Origin: Meridianimarinicoccus sp. MJW13
GTDB lineage: Bacteria > Pseudomonadota > Alphaproteobacteria > Rhodobacterales > Rhodobacteraceae
Assembly (NCBI RefSeq): GCF_014901205.1
Contig: NZ_JACNMU010000005.1
Coordinates: 1-64,000 of the forward strand
Length of the DNA: 64,000 nt
Direction of reading: 5' to 3'
The notes under the pieces are model-generated. The model did no database searches. It was not told the origin of the DNA and was given only the letters and a program-made list of their open reading frames with translations. This document shows positions 20,677 to 29,490 of this stretch, piece after piece; position 1 is the first letter of the stretch, and the number at the start of each line of letters is the position of its first letter. A program made the position numbers and the translations under genes.

Positions 20677-21257
20677 GCGCCCGGCTCCTGCCCGGCGAGG
20701 GTCCAGTTCAGGCTGCGCCAGACCGAATAGAGACAGACGACAAAGAACAGCCCGGCCCCGATCAGTGCCAGCCCGAAGGGGATCCAAACCGGGATCTGCA
20801 ATTCATAGGTGGTTTCGGGGAACCATGGTTTCTGGCCCATGCCCAGCCGGGCGCGGAACGCCTCGGTGCCATGGGGGAACTTCTCGGTGAACCCAAGCCA
20901 GAGCCGCCACAGGATCACCCCGGAACACAGGGTCAGCATCAGATCGCCAAGACATCCCAACCCGGCGTGCGGGCGCGGGCCAAGGGCGTGACTCAGGATA
21001 TCGACGGTGACATGGGCGCGGCGCATCTGGCACCACGGCAGGAAGGCGAAAACCGCAATGGCGCAGCCCATTTCGACCAGCTCGAAGTCACCGGTCACCG
21101 GCCCCAGCCCGGCCCAGCCCAGCGCCCGGCCGACAACGGAAATCACCACGACCGAGGCCATGCCCAGCAGCACCGCGCCGCCGCACAGGGCCACCGCGCC
21201 CGCCAGCCAGCCCAGCCCGCGTCCGATCCGTTGTTCCACCTTCGCTGCCAGCATCAT
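20673..21257 (-). CDS. dctQ: TRAP transporter small permease (DctQ)
   Basis: 194 aa with four hydrophobic segments (about 15-38, 60-75, 98-117, 155-180). The ELVEMGCAIAVFAFLPWCQMRRAHVTVD segment is characteristic of DctQ. A loop rich in aromatic and polar residues (about 118-150) is longer than in short DctQ forms. The start at 21257 follows GGAGCGGGCGG. An adjacent in-frame ATG at 21254 is equally possible. It partners the overlapping dctM. Confidence 0.88.
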   Translation of the reverse strand: MMLAAKVEQRIGRGLGWLAGAVALCGGAVLLGMASVVVISVVGRALGWAGLGPVTGDFELVEMGCAIAVFAFLPWCQMRRAHVTVDILSHALGPRPHAGLGCLGDLMLTLCSGVILWRLWLGFTEKFPHGTEAFRARLGMGQKPWFPETTYELQIPVWIPFGLALIGAGLFFVVCLYSVWRSLNWTLAGQEPGA

Positions 21258-21386
21258 CCGCCCGCTCCGTTTCAGCGGCGAGCTAGCGCAAAGCCGCCCC
21301 CAAGCGCAACGCGGTTCTGCGACGGCAGCGGTCTTGACCACCTTGGCGCAGGTCGCCATAGCCATGGGACCAGTCGGAGGTTTTTT

Positions 21387-21965
21387 ATGATCAGACGTTT
21401 GTACGAGTGGACCATGGGTCTTGCCGAGACCCGCTATGCCCTTCTGGCACTCGCCTTCGTGGCCTTTATCGAAAGCTCGGTGTTTCCGATCCCGCCGGAC
21501 ATCCTGATGATCCCGATGATCCTGGCCGCGCCGCGCCGCGCCTGGCTGATCGCCGGCATCGCCACGGTCAGTTCGGTGCTGGGCGGGCTGTTCGGCTACT
21601 ACATCGGCTACGCGCTGTTCGACACCGTGGGTCGTCCGGTGCTGGAGTTCTATGGCAAGGATGCCTATTTCGACGACTTCGCCCTGCGTTATAACGAATG
21701 GGGCGCCTGGGCGGTGCTGGTGGCCGGCGTCACGCCCTTCCCCTACAAGGTGATCACCATCCTGTCGGGCTCTACCGCGCTGTCGTTGCCGGTGTTCATG
21801 GTGGCCTCGGTGGTCGCGCGGGGGCTGCGGTTCTTCATCGTGGCCGGGCTGCTGTGGAAATTCGGCCCGCCTATCCGTGACTTCATCGAAAAACGGCTGG
21901 GCCTGATGTTCACGCTGTTCGTGGCCCTGTTGCTGGGCGGATTCTACGTGGTGAAATTCCTGTGA
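21387..21965 (+). CDS. YqaA/DedA-family (VTT domain) membrane protein
   Basis: 192 aa. The SNARE-associated/VTT fold is indicated by FIESSVFPIPPDILMIPMILAAP (about 28-50), the GGLFGYYIGYALFD re-entrant region (about 72-85), AGVTPFPYKVITILSG (about 122-137) and a C-terminal membrane helix. DedA relatives act in membrane homeostasis, some as phospholipid (undecaprenyl-phosphate) flippases. The start follows CGGAGG by 6 nt. The stop overlaps the dsbB start. Confidence 0.9.
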   Translation: MIRRLYEWTMGLAETRYALLALAFVAFIESSVFPIPPDILMIPMILAAPRRAWLIAGIATVSSVLGGLFGYYIGYALFDTVGRPVLEFYGKDAYFDDFALRYNEWGAWAVLVAGVTPFPYKVITILSGSTALSLPVFMVASVVARGLRFFIVAGLLWKFGPPIRDFIEKRLGLMFTLFVALLLGGFYVVKFL

Positions 21966-22438
21966 TGTCGATGATTTCCGCTCGCGTGATCGGGCTGGCG
22001 GCAGCGGCCGGGTCGCTGGGTCTGCTGCTGGGGGCCTTCGCCTTCCAGTATATCGGCGGACTGGCGCCCTGCCCGATCTGCCTGTGGCAACGCTGGCCCC
22101 ATGCGGCGGCGGTGCTGCTGGGCGCGCTGCTGCTGATCTGGCCCGCGCGCATCGTCTATGGGCTGGGTGCCCTGGCCGCAGCCACCACCGGCGCGCTTGG
22201 CATCTATCACACCGGGATCGAGCGCAAATGGTGGGCCGGTCCCACGTCCTGCACCGGCAGCGGCGACACCCTCAGCGGCCTGTCCGGCACCGATCTGCTG
22301 AGCATGGACAATGCCGCGCCGCTGGTCATGTGCGACCAGATCTCATGGGAGATGCTGGGCCTGTCGATGCCCAGCTGGAACGCCGTGGCGTCCTTTGCCT
22401 TCATGGCGCTGTGGCTGGTGGCTTTGCGCCGCGCCTAG
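21965..22438 (+). CDS. dsbB: Disulfide bond formation protein B
   Basis: 157 aa with four membrane helices. The first periplasmic loop has the CPIC redox pair at about 36-39 (APCPICLWQRWPH); the second has SCTGSGD and a later VMCDQ, giving the second cysteine pair near 97 and 121. DsbB re-oxidises DsbA and passes electrons to quinone. The ATG at 21965 shares a base with the upstream stop (TGATG); an in-frame GTG at 21962 is an alternative. Confidence 0.9.
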   Translation: MSMISARVIGLAAAAGSLGLLLGAFAFQYIGGLAPCPICLWQRWPHAAAVLLGALLLIWPARIVYGLGALAAATTGALGIYHTGIERKWWAGPTSCTGSGDTLSGLSGTDLLSMDNAAPLVMCDQISWEMLGLSMPSWNAVASFAFMALWLVALRRA

Positions 22439-22722
22439 TGCAGCGTCAGGCCGCCATCGACACTGTATTCCCCGATCACGTTGCGCCATTCCCCGGGCGA
22501 GATCATCTTGCGATGGGTGAAGCGCACCGAATGCAGGGGGCCGTCGATTTCCCGCTGCCAGAATTCGATGAACTCGAACAGGCGCGGATGGTCCGGCGCC
22601 AGATCGTATTCCTGCCAGATAAAGCTGTTCAGCACGCTCTGAAAATCCGGCATCCGGTAGTAAACCTCGGCCGTGGTCAGACCATAACCCTTCAACATCA
22701 ACTCGGTTTCACGGTTCTCCAT
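22435..22722 (-). CDS. usg: Usg family protein
   Basis: 95 aa. The pattern GYGLTTAEVYYRMPDFQSVL ... WQEYDLAPDHPRLFEF ... GPLHSVRFTHRKMI ... EWRNV matches Usg, a small alphaproteobacterial protein first noted upstream of trpF and once suggested to be a subunit related to phosphoribosylanthranilate isomerase. Its function remains unproven. Here it is not next to trp genes. Its 3' end overlaps the dsbB stop by 4 nt in convergent orientation, and it is divergent from gyrA. Confidence 0.9.
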   Translation of the reverse strand: MENRETELMLKGYGLTTAEVYYRMPDFQSVLNSFIWQEYDLAPDHPRLFEFIEFWQREIDGPLHSVRFTHRKMISPGEWRNVIGEYSVDGGLTLH

Positions 22723-22837
22723 TCGACACCTCTTGCTGAGTGGAACACCCTCAGTCTGCGCCCAAAAAGTTAAAACTCAAACGAAACAGATCGTTATCTT
22801 TCGTGCGCGACGCGGTGATGAGCATGCAACAGGCGCA

Positions 22838-22867
22838 TTGCAGGTTTTTGCGGCGTGGTGGTATAAC
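22838..22867 (+). promoter_or_regulatory. Putative gyrA promoter
   Basis: TTGCAG (22838-22843), an 18-nt spacer and TATAAC (22862-22867) give a reasonable sigma-70 promoter. It ends 44 bp before the gyrA GTG start. No other strong element was seen in the divergent region. Confidence 0.5.
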
Positions 22868-22911
22868 GTCCCGAACCAACGACAAGCGCCCGAGCAGCAA
22901 AGGCCACCTCT

Positions 22912-25674
22912 GTGACCGACACGCCAGAAACTCCTGAAAACGAAGACGAAAATCCCGGCGCGCCGAAAGGATACGCGGGGCCAACCATCTCGATCGCCGA
23001 GGAGATGAAGTCGTCCTACCTGGACTATGCGATGAGCGTGATCGTCAGCCGGGCGATTCCCGACCTGCGCGACGGGTTGAAACCGGTGCATCGGCGGATT
23101 CTTTACGCCATGCATGAAACCGGCAACGGCCACGACAAGCCCTATCGCAAATCGGCCCGCCCGGTGGGCGACGTGATGGGGAAATACCACCCCCATGGCG
23201 ACAGCGCGATCTATGATGCGCTGGTGCGGATGGCGCAGGATTTCTCGATGTCTCTGCCGCTGCTGGATGGCCAGGGCAACTTCGGCTCGATGGATGGCGA
23301 CAGCCCGGCGGCCATGCGCTATACCGAGGTCCGGATGGACAAGCCCGCGGCACAACTGCTGGCGGACATCGAAAAAGAGACTGTCGATTTTCAGGACAAC
23401 TATGACGGCAAGGATCTGGAACCCACCGTCCTTCCCGCTCGGTTTCCCAACATGCTGGTCAATGGCGCGGGCGGCATCGCCGTCGGCATGGCCACCAACA
23501 TTCCGCCGCACAACCTGGGCGAGGTCATCGACGCCACGCTGGCGCTGATCGAAGACCCGGATCTCGACAGCATCGACCTGATGCAATACATCCCAGGCCC
23601 CGACTTTCCGACCGGCGGGCTGATGCTGGGCCGCTCGGGCGCGCGCAAGGCCTATCTGGAAGGGCGCGGCTCGGTCATCCTGCGCGCCAAGACCCGGATC
23701 GAGGAAATCCGCAAGGATCGCTTTGCCATCATCCTGGACGAGATCCCCTACCAGGTGAACAAGGCCACCATGATCGAGAAGATCGCCGATCTGGTGCGCG
23801 ACAAGAAGCTGGAAGGCATCGCGCACATCCAGGACGAATCCGACCGCATCGGCGTGCGCGTGGTGATCGAGCTGAAGCGCGATGCCACGCCCGACGTGGT
23901 GCTGAACCAGTTGTTCCGCTTTACCCCGATGCAGACCTCGTTCGGTTGCAACATGCTGGCGCTGAACGGCGGCCGGCCCGAGCAGCTGACCCTGCGCAAG
24001 TTCCTGACTGCCTTCATCGACTTCCGTGAAGAGGTCGTCGCTCGCCGCACCGCCCATGACCTGCGCAAGGCGCGCGAACGCAGCCATGTGCTGTGCGGCC
24101 TCGCCGTTGCGGTGTCGAACGTGGATGAGGTCGTGGCCACCATCCGCGCCTCGGCCGATGCGCCCGAGGCTCGCGCCAAGCTGATGGAACGCCGCTGGCC
24201 CGCCCATGACATCGCCGACTACATCCGCCTGATCGACGATCCGTCCCACACCGTGAACGAGGACGGCACCTATTACCTGTCCGAGGTTCAGGCCCGCGCC
24301 ATTCTGGAGTTGCGGTTGCAGCGCCTGACCCAGCTGGGCGTGCGTGAAGTGACCGACGAGTTGCAGGAACTGGCCGCCAAGATCCGCGACTATCTGGACA
24401 TCCTGCGCTCGCGCGAGCGGATCCTGTCGATCATCTCGGACGAGTTGCGCGAGGTGAAAGACCTGTTCGCCGTGCCGCGCCGCACCGAGATCACCGAATG
24501 GTCCGGCGACATGGAAGACGAGGACCTGATCGAGCGCGAAGACATGGTCGTGACGGTCACCCAGTCGGGCTATATCAAGCGCACGCCGCTGGCCGAATAC
24601 CGGTCGCAGAAGCGCGGCGGCAAGGGGCTGTCGGGGATGGCCACCAAGGATGACGACGTGGTCACCACCCTGTTCGTCGCCAATACCCACACCCCGCTTC
24701 TGGTCTTCACCACCTCGGGCATGGTCTACAACCTGAAGACATGGCGCCTGCCGCAGGGCGGCCGCAACGCCAAGGGCAAGCCGCTGGTCAGCATCCTGCC
24801 GATTGAACATGGCGTGTCCATCGCCGCGATCCTGCCCATCGACGTGGCCGAGGAAGACTGGGCCAACCTGCAGATCGTCTTTGCCACCTCGGCCGGGGAC
24901 GTGCGCCGCAACGCGATGTCGGATTTCACCAACGTCAAGCGCAACGGCAAGATCGCGATGAAGCTGCCCAAGGGCGTTTCGCTGGTCCGCGCCCGCATCT
25001 GTGCCGAGGAAGACGACGTGATGCTGGTGACGGCCCTGGGCCGGGCCATGCGGTTCCGCTCCACCGACGTGCGGGTGTTCAAGGGCCGCGACAGCACCGG
25101 GGTGCGCGGCATCCGGCTGGCCGAGGGTGATTTCGTCGTCGCTATGACCACGATCCGCAATTTCGACGCCACGCCGGGCGAACGCGCCGCCTATCTGAAG
25201 ATGCGCCGCGCCGTGGAAGGCATGGTCGAGGATGTCGATGTGCCGGACGAGGAAGACCAGGTCGAGGACGAGGCGCTGAGCCAGGCCCGTTATGCCGAGA
25301 TGTCGGCGGCCGAACACCTGCTGCTGACCATCACCTCGGGCGGGTCGGGCAAGCTGACCTCCTCGCACGACTACCCGGTCAAAGGCCGGGGCGGCATGGG
25401 GGTCATGGCGATGGATCGCGCCCTGCGCGGCGGCCCGGTCGTGGCCTGCTTCCATGTCGAGCGGGATGACCAGATCATGCTGGCCACCTCGACAGGCCAG
25501 TCGATCCGCTGTCCCATCGACGGCATCTCGTTCCGGTCGCGCGCGGCCGGCGGCGTCAAGGTGTTCAACACCGCCGATGGCGAAGAGGTCGTCTCGGTCG
25601 CCCGCATCGCCGATCAGGGCGAGGACGAGGACGAGGCGGAAGACGATGCCGATACCGGCGCTGACGAGAGCTGA
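22912..25674 (+). CDS. gyrA: DNA gyrase subunit A
   Basis: 920 aa, GTG start. The breakage-reunion domain has the active-site Tyr137 in RYTEV. The quinolone-resistance region reads [10 protein letters not shown] with Ser98 and Asp102 at the E. coli 83/87 positions, so no classical resistance substitution is present. The C-terminal beta-pinwheel carries the GyrA box QKRGGKG. An acidic linker ([11 protein letters not shown]) interrupts the pinwheel region near 780, and the protein ends in an acidic tail. With GyrB it introduces negative supercoils. A strong hairpin follows the gene. Confidence 0.98.
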   Translation: MTDTPETPENEDENPGAPKGYAGPTISIAEEMKSSYLDYAMSVIVSRAIPDLRDGLKPVHRRILYAMHETGNGHDKPYRKSARPVGDVMGKYHPHGDSAIYDALVRMAQDFSMSLPLLDGQGNFGSMDGDSPAAMRYTEVRMDKPAAQLLADIEKETVDFQDNYDGKDLEPTVLPARFPNMLVNGAGGIAVGMATNIPPHNLGEVIDATLALIEDPDLDSIDLMQYIPGPDFPTGGLMLGRSGARKAYLEGRGSVILRAKTRIEEIRKDRFAIILDEIPYQVNKATMIEKIADLVRDKKLEGIAHIQDESDRIGVRVVIELKRDATPDVVLNQLFRFTPMQTSFGCNMLALNGGRPEQLTLRKFLTAFIDFREEVVARRTAHDLRKARERSHVLCGLAVAVSNVDEVVATIRASADAPEARAKLMERRWPAHDIADYIRLIDDPSHTVNEDGTYYLSEVQARAILELRLQRLTQLGVREVTDELQELAAKIRDYLDILRSRERILSIISDELREVKDLFAVPRRTEITEWSGDMEDEDLIEREDMVVTVTQSGYIKRTPLAEYRSQKRGGKGLSGMATKDDDVVTTLFVANTHTPLLVFTTSGMVYNLKTWRLPQGGRNAKGKPLVSILPIEHGVSIAAILPIDVAEEDWANLQIVFATSAGDVRRNAMSDFTNVKRNGKIAMKLPKGVSLVRARICAEEDDVMLVTALGRAMRFRSTDVRVFKGRDSTGVRGIRLAEGDFVVAMTTIRNFDATPGERAAYLKMRRAVEGMVEDVDVPDEEDQVEDEALSQARYAEMSAAEHLLLTITSGGSGKLTSSHDYPVKGRGGMGVMAMDRALRGGPVVACFHVERDDQIMLATSTGQSIRCPIDGISFRSRAAGGVKVFNTADGEEVVSVARIADQGEDEDEAEDDADTGADES

Positions 25675-25719
25675 CCTGACAGCAGACGTTGCCCGGTTGC
25701 GGCGATCTGCGTCACATTC

Positions 25720-25746
25720 TTGCGCCACCCGACCCGGGTGGCGCAA
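25720..25746 (+). terminator. Hairpin downstream of gyrA
   Basis: TTGCGCCACCC (25720-25730) pairs perfectly with GGGTGGCGCAA (25736-25746) around a GACCC loop. No T-run follows, so it is either a weak or factor-assisted terminator or a 3'-end-protecting stem for gyrA mRNA. The ilv promoter begins 21 bp later. Confidence 0.55.
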
Positions 25747-25767
25747 CGAAAATGCCCAGATTAGCGG

Positions 25768-25794
25768 TTGACGCCCTTTCAGGCCGGTCATAAT
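25768..25794 (+). promoter_or_regulatory. Promoter of the acetolactate synthase operon
   Basis: TTGACG (25768-25773) and CATAAT (25789-25794) are separated by 15 nt, slightly short of optimal. They lie just upstream of the leader peptide, with a predicted start near 25801, leaving a leader of about 165 nt before the structural gene. Confidence 0.6.
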
Positions 25795-25822
25795 GTCAGC
25801 GCCCAGAACAGGAGTCCAAGAC

Positions 25823-25870
25823 GTGAAAATTCTTGTAGTAGAAGTTGGAAAATGGCGCATGGGCCGGTAA
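25823..25870 (+). CDS. ilvL: Branched-chain amino acid leader peptide
   Basis: 15 codons, GTG start, reading (M)KILVVEVGKWRMGR. It holds a run of regulatory codons Ile-Leu-Val-Val-Glu-Val encoded ATT CTT GTA GTA GAA GTT, several of them rare in this GC-rich genome. An AGGAG ribosome site lies at 25810-25814. Overlapping alternative RNA stems and an intrinsic terminator follow. This is the classical arrangement for ribosome-mediated attenuation: scarcity of charged Ile, Leu or Val tRNA stalls the ribosome and allows read-through. Confidence 0.9.
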   Translation: MKILVVEVGKWRMGR

Positions 25871-25897
25871 CGGCACCACAATATGATCCCATGCGCC
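25854..25897 (+). promoter_or_regulatory. Antiterminator stem of the ilv attenuator
   Basis: GGCGCATGGG (25854-25863, inside the leader peptide reading frame) is perfectly complementary to CCCATGCGCC (25888-25897). The second arm overlaps the first bases of the terminator stem, so the two structures compete. A ribosome stalled on the Ile/Leu/Val codons leaves the first arm free; one reaching the stop codon masks it. A small GCCG-GTAA-CGGC hairpin lies between the arms. Confidence 0.8.
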
Positions 25898-25921
25898 CCC
25901 GACGAAACCGGGGGTTTTTTT
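25896..25921 (+). terminator. Attenuator terminator of the ilv operon
   Basis: CCCCCGACGAAACCGGGGG (25896-25914) forms a GC stem with a short loop, immediately followed by seven T residues (25915-25921). It lies between the leader peptide and the large-subunit gene and is the regulated terminator of the attenuator. Confidence 0.9.
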
Positions 25922-25965
25922 ATGTCGACAGAACAGATCGCAAGACGAAAGCACGGAGCAAAGCG

Positions 25966-27717
25966 ATGACCCAGATGAGCGGCGCGAAAATGGTGGTTCA
26001 GGCCCTGAAGGAACAGGGCGTGAACGTGGTCTTCGGATATCCGGGCGGCGCCGTGCTTCCGATCTATGACGAGATCTTCCAGCAGAACGACATCAAGCAC
26101 ATCCTGGTGCGTCACGAGCAGGGCGCGGTTCATGCCGCCGAAGGCTATGCGCGCTCGACCGGCAAGCCGGGCGTCGCGCTGGTGACCTCGGGACCGGGCG
26201 CCACCAACGCGGTGACCGGGCTGACCGACGCGCTGATGGATTCGATCCCGATCGTGGTTCTGTCTGGCCAGGTGCCAACCTTCATGATCGGCAACGATGC
26301 CTTCCAGGAAGCCGACACCGTCGGCATCACCCGGCCCTGCACCAAGCACAACTGGCTGGTGAAGGACACGCAGGATCTGTCGAACGTCATCCACCAGGCC
26401 TTCCACGTCGCCATGAACGGGCGTCCGGGGCCGGTTCTGGTCGATATTCCCAAGGATGTGCAGTTCGCCTCGTCCAAGTACACACCGATCAACAAGGCCA
26501 AGACCCAGCACTATCAGCCGCGTGTGAAGGGCGATCTGGATCAGATCACGAAGCTGGTCGAACTGATCGAAACCGCCAAGCGGCCGATCTTCTACACCGG
26601 TGGCGGGGTCATCAACTCCGGTCCCGCGGCATCGCAACTGCTGCGTGAACTGGTGGCAGCGACGGGCTTTCCGATCACCTCGACCCTGATGGGTCTGGGC
26701 GCCTATCCCGCGTCGGGCGATGCCTGGCTGGGGATGCTGGGCATGCACGGCCTGTACGAGGCCAACCTGGCCATGCACGGCTGTGACGTGATGATCAACA
26801 TCGGCGCCCGGTTCGATGACCGGATCACCGGCCGGGTGCAGGATTTCAGCCCCAAGTCGAAGAAGGCGCATATCGACATCGATCCGTCTTCGATCAACAA
26901 GGTCATCCACGCAGATGTGCCGATCATCGGCGACGTCGGCCATGTGCTGGAAGACGTGCTGAAGGTCTGGAAGGCGCGCGGCCGCAAGGTCAACCGCGAG
27001 GCGCTGGCCAAATGGTGGAAACAGATCGAGGAATGGAAAACCGTCAACTGCCTCGCCTACACGGGCTCGGAGACGGTCATCAAGCCGCAGTACGCAATGC
27101 AGCGCCTGGAAGAACTGACCAAGGACAGGGATCGCTACATCTGCACCGAGGTTGGCCAGCACCAGATGTGGGCCGCGCAGTACCTGAACTTCGAGGATCC
27201 GAACCGCTGGATGACCTCGGGCGGGCTGGGCACCATGGGGTATGGCGTTCCGGCCTCGATCGGGGTGCAGGTAGCGCATCCGGACGCGCTGGTCATCAAC
27301 GTGGCCGGCGAGGCCAGCTGGCTGATGAACATGCAGGAAATGGGCACGGCGGCGCAGTTCCGTCTGCCGGTCAAGCAGTTCATCCTGAACAACGAACGCC
27401 TGGGCATGGTGCGCCAGTGGCAGCAGCTGCTGCATGGCGAACGCTACAGCCATTCGTGGTCCGAAGCCCTGCCCGATTTCGTCAAGCTGGCCGAAGCCTT
27501 TGGCGCCAAGGGCATCCGCTGCCAGGATCCCGCTGGACTGGATGATGCGATCATGGAGATGCTCGACCACGACGGGCCGGTGATCTTCGATTGTCTGGTG
27601 GAAAAGCATGAGAACTGCTTCCCGATGATTCCGTCGGGCGAGCCGCACAACTCGATGCTGCTGGGCGATGCGGCGGTGGCCGACGCGATCGGATCCTCGG
27701 GGGCCGTCCTGGTCTGA
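25966..27717 (+). CDS. ilvI: Acetolactate synthase large subunit
   Basis: 583 aa thiamine-diphosphate enzyme. The N-terminal domain begins GAKMVVQALKEQGVNVVFGYPGG with the catalytic glutamate in RHEQGAVHAAEGYA. A central FAD-type domain follows, and the C-terminal cofactor domain has a GEASWLMNMQE segment where many homologues show GDxS. It makes acetolactate or acetohydroxybutyrate for valine, leucine and isoleucine. The ATG follows CGGAG with normal spacing. It is the first structural gene behind the attenuator; the small-subunit gene is separated from it by one unusual gene. Confidence 0.95.
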   Translation: MTQMSGAKMVVQALKEQGVNVVFGYPGGAVLPIYDEIFQQNDIKHILVRHEQGAVHAAEGYARSTGKPGVALVTSGPGATNAVTGLTDALMDSIPIVVLSGQVPTFMIGNDAFQEADTVGITRPCTKHNWLVKDTQDLSNVIHQAFHVAMNGRPGPVLVDIPKDVQFASSKYTPINKAKTQHYQPRVKGDLDQITKLVELIETAKRPIFYTGGGVINSGPAASQLLRELVAATGFPITSTLMGLGAYPASGDAWLGMLGMHGLYEANLAMHGCDVMINIGARFDDRITGRVQDFSPKSKKAHIDIDPSSINKVIHADVPIIGDVGHVLEDVLKVWKARGRKVNREALAKWWKQIEEWKTVNCLAYTGSETVIKPQYAMQRLEELTKDRDRYICTEVGQHQMWAAQYLNFEDPNRWMTSGGLGTMGYGVPASIGVQVAHPDALVINVAGEASWLMNMQEMGTAAQFRLPVKQFILNNERLGMVRQWQQLLHGERYSHSWSEALPDFVKLAEAFGAKGIRCQDPAGLDDAIMEMLDHDGPVIFDCLVEKHENCFPMIPSGEPHNSMLLGDAAVADAIGSSGAVLV

Positions 27718-27740
27718 ACCGGACAGAAGGGACACGTCCC

Positions 27741-28856
27741 ATGGCAATCCTGGAAGGCATTCTGGCATCGGTGACCAGAACTGTGGCCACGAATGTGACA
27801 CAGTCTGCACTGAAGCGCCCCTGGTGGCGCAACGCCCATGTCAGAACCTTCCAGGAACCTGCCAACGGCGGCTATAACGAGGAGTTCTACGACTATTTCT
27901 GCGAGAGCATCGCGAACGCCAAATCCGAGGTCTATGTCACCGGGGACGGGTTCAACTTCAAGTCCGGCACCGCCGGCCAGAAGATCGTCACGCGGTATCA
28001 CAAGGCATTTCGGACTGCGCTTGAAAACGGGGTTCAGGTGTATCGGCTGCAATCGCAATCGATCTGCGACGCCGACTGGGTACGCCTGGTCGGGTCTCTG
28101 GTCGAGGGTCACAAGGACAGCTTCCACATGCATTTGCTCAACGACGCCAGCCCCGGACAACTCGTGTCCACCTGCGTCATCGATCCCAAGGATGCCAGAA
28201 ACTGCGTGGTCGAACTGATGCTGTCGACGCGATTGTTGAGCGAAAACAACCCCAGCGGGCTGGCCGGTACCGCGATCTTCCTGCACCGGCGTCCCGAAGT
28301 CGCGCGCCACCTCGCCGACAAGATCCTGGCACTGTGCAACGCGTCAACGGCCACCCGAAAGTTGAACACCGCGAACGAGGCCGAAGTGATGATGTGCGGC
28401 AAGGTCAACTACTTCTCCTTCGGGTCGAACATGGATCATGACCAGATCCGGCGGCGCATCGGAGATGTCGAGCTGATCGGGAAAGGCGTGCTCTCCGGCC
28501 ATGATGTGGTGTTCAACCGGCAAGGCACCTATGCCAATGGCGCGGTGGCCAGCATTGCGCCCACCCAAGGCAGTTTCGTTCATGGCGTGATCTGGCGCCT
28601 GTCGCAGGAACAGTTGCGCAAGATGGACGAGATCGAAGATCCCAGCGCCTACAAGCGCGAGGCCATCGAGGTTGAAGACGCGCAGGGCAATCGGTACGTG
28701 TGCGGGGTGCATGTGGCCATCCCGCAGTCGGACCCGCCGCCCCCGGACCGCGCCTATCTGGAGCTGATCCTTGCCGCAGCCCGGGCACAGGGCCTGCCAG
28801 ACGACTATATCGGGCGGCTTTCCGAACATCGGCAGCCGCCCCTCGAAACACACTAG
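27741..28856 (+). CDS. PLD-like / gamma-glutamylcyclotransferase-like fusion protein
   Basis: 371 aa. The C-terminal part (about 217-345) has the AIG2/GGCT pattern: YFSFGSNMD near 219 (the YGSN-type loop), GVIWRLSQEQLRKMDEIED near 280-298 with an acidic residue at the catalytic Glu position, and a C-terminal helix. The N-terminal part (about 40-210) has a FYDYFCESIANAKSEVYVTGDGF segment resembling phospholipase D-like backbone domains but shows no HKD motif; this half is uncertain. The gene sits in the ilv operon, 23 bp after ilvI and 27 bp before ilvH, so it should share attenuation control. Activity is unknown. Confidence 0.65.
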   Translation: MAILEGILASVTRTVATNVTQSALKRPWWRNAHVRTFQEPANGGYNEEFYDYFCESIANAKSEVYVTGDGFNFKSGTAGQKIVTRYHKAFRTALENGVQVYRLQSQSICDADWVRLVGSLVEGHKDSFHMHLLNDASPGQLVSTCVIDPKDARNCVVELMLSTRLLSENNPSGLAGTAIFLHRRPEVARHLADKILALCNASTATRKLNTANEAEVMMCGKVNYFSFGSNMDHDQIRRRIGDVELIGKGVLSGHDVVFNRQGTYANGAVASIAPTQGSFVHGVIWRLSQEQLRKMDEIEDPSAYKREAIEVEDAQGNRYVCGVHVAIPQSDPPPPDRAYLELILAAARAQGLPDDYIGRLSEHRQPPLETH

Positions 28857-28883
28857 AATACTCTCACGCGAAAGGACGCAGAC

Positions 28884-29453
28884 GTGTCACCACTACATAT
28901 CAAGAAGGGCACTTCAAAGCACTCCGCCTATGATCTGCGCAGCCATCTGGCCGAGACAATCGAGCGTCACACCCTGGCCGTGGTTGTCGACAACGAAGCC
29001 GGCGTTCTGGCCCGCGTCATCGGTCTGTTTTCCGGGCGCGGCTACAACATCGAAAGCCTGACCGTGGCCGAGATCGACCACACCGGGCATCGCTCGCGGA
29101 TCACCATCGTCACCGTCGGCACCCCGCAGGTGATCGAGCAGATCAAGGCCCAGCTGGCCCGCATGGTGCCGGTGCACGATGTGCACGATCTGACCGTGGA
29201 AGGGGCAGCCGTCGAACGCGAACTGGCCCTGGTGAAGGTCGAAAGCGAGGGCGAGCGCCGCGTCGAAGCACTGCGCGTTGCCGACATTTTCCGCGCCAGC
29301 GTCGTCGACACCTCGTTGAGCAGCTTCGTTTTCGAAATCACCGGCACCCCCGAAAAAGTCGATGCTTTCGCCGATCTGATGCGTCCCCTGGGTCTGGTCG
29401 AGATCGCACGCACTGGCGTGGCCGCGCTGGCACGGGGTCCGATCTCCGCCTGA
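28884..29453 (+). CDS. ilvH: Acetolactate synthase regulatory (small) subunit
   Basis: 189 aa, GTG start. The ACT domain begins HTLAVVVDNEAGVLARVIGLFSGRGYNIESLTV (about 33-65), the site of valine feedback binding, followed by the ALS_ss_C domain with ERELALVKV and FVFEITGTPEKVDAF. It activates the large subunit and confers valine inhibition. An AAAGGAC ribosome site lies upstream. It ends the ilv operon; the next gene is convergent. Confidence 0.96.
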   Translation: MSPLHIKKGTSKHSAYDLRSHLAETIERHTLAVVVDNEAGVLARVIGLFSGRGYNIESLTVAEIDHTGHRSRITIVTVGTPQVIEQIKAQLARMVPVHDVHDLTVEGAAVERELALVKVESEGERRVEALRVADIFRASVVDTSLSSFVFEITGTPEKVDAFADLMRPLGLVEIARTGVAALARGPISA

Positions 29454-29490
29454 TCCCGACCCGCCTGACCGGCGGCAGGTACGGACGGCG

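Noticed and set aside
22777-27810. A minus-strand open frame of about 1,680 codons opposite gyrA and ilvI
   Set aside because: It is antisense to two certain genes, has the His/Arg/Gln-rich composition of GC-rich shadow frames and no domain pattern.
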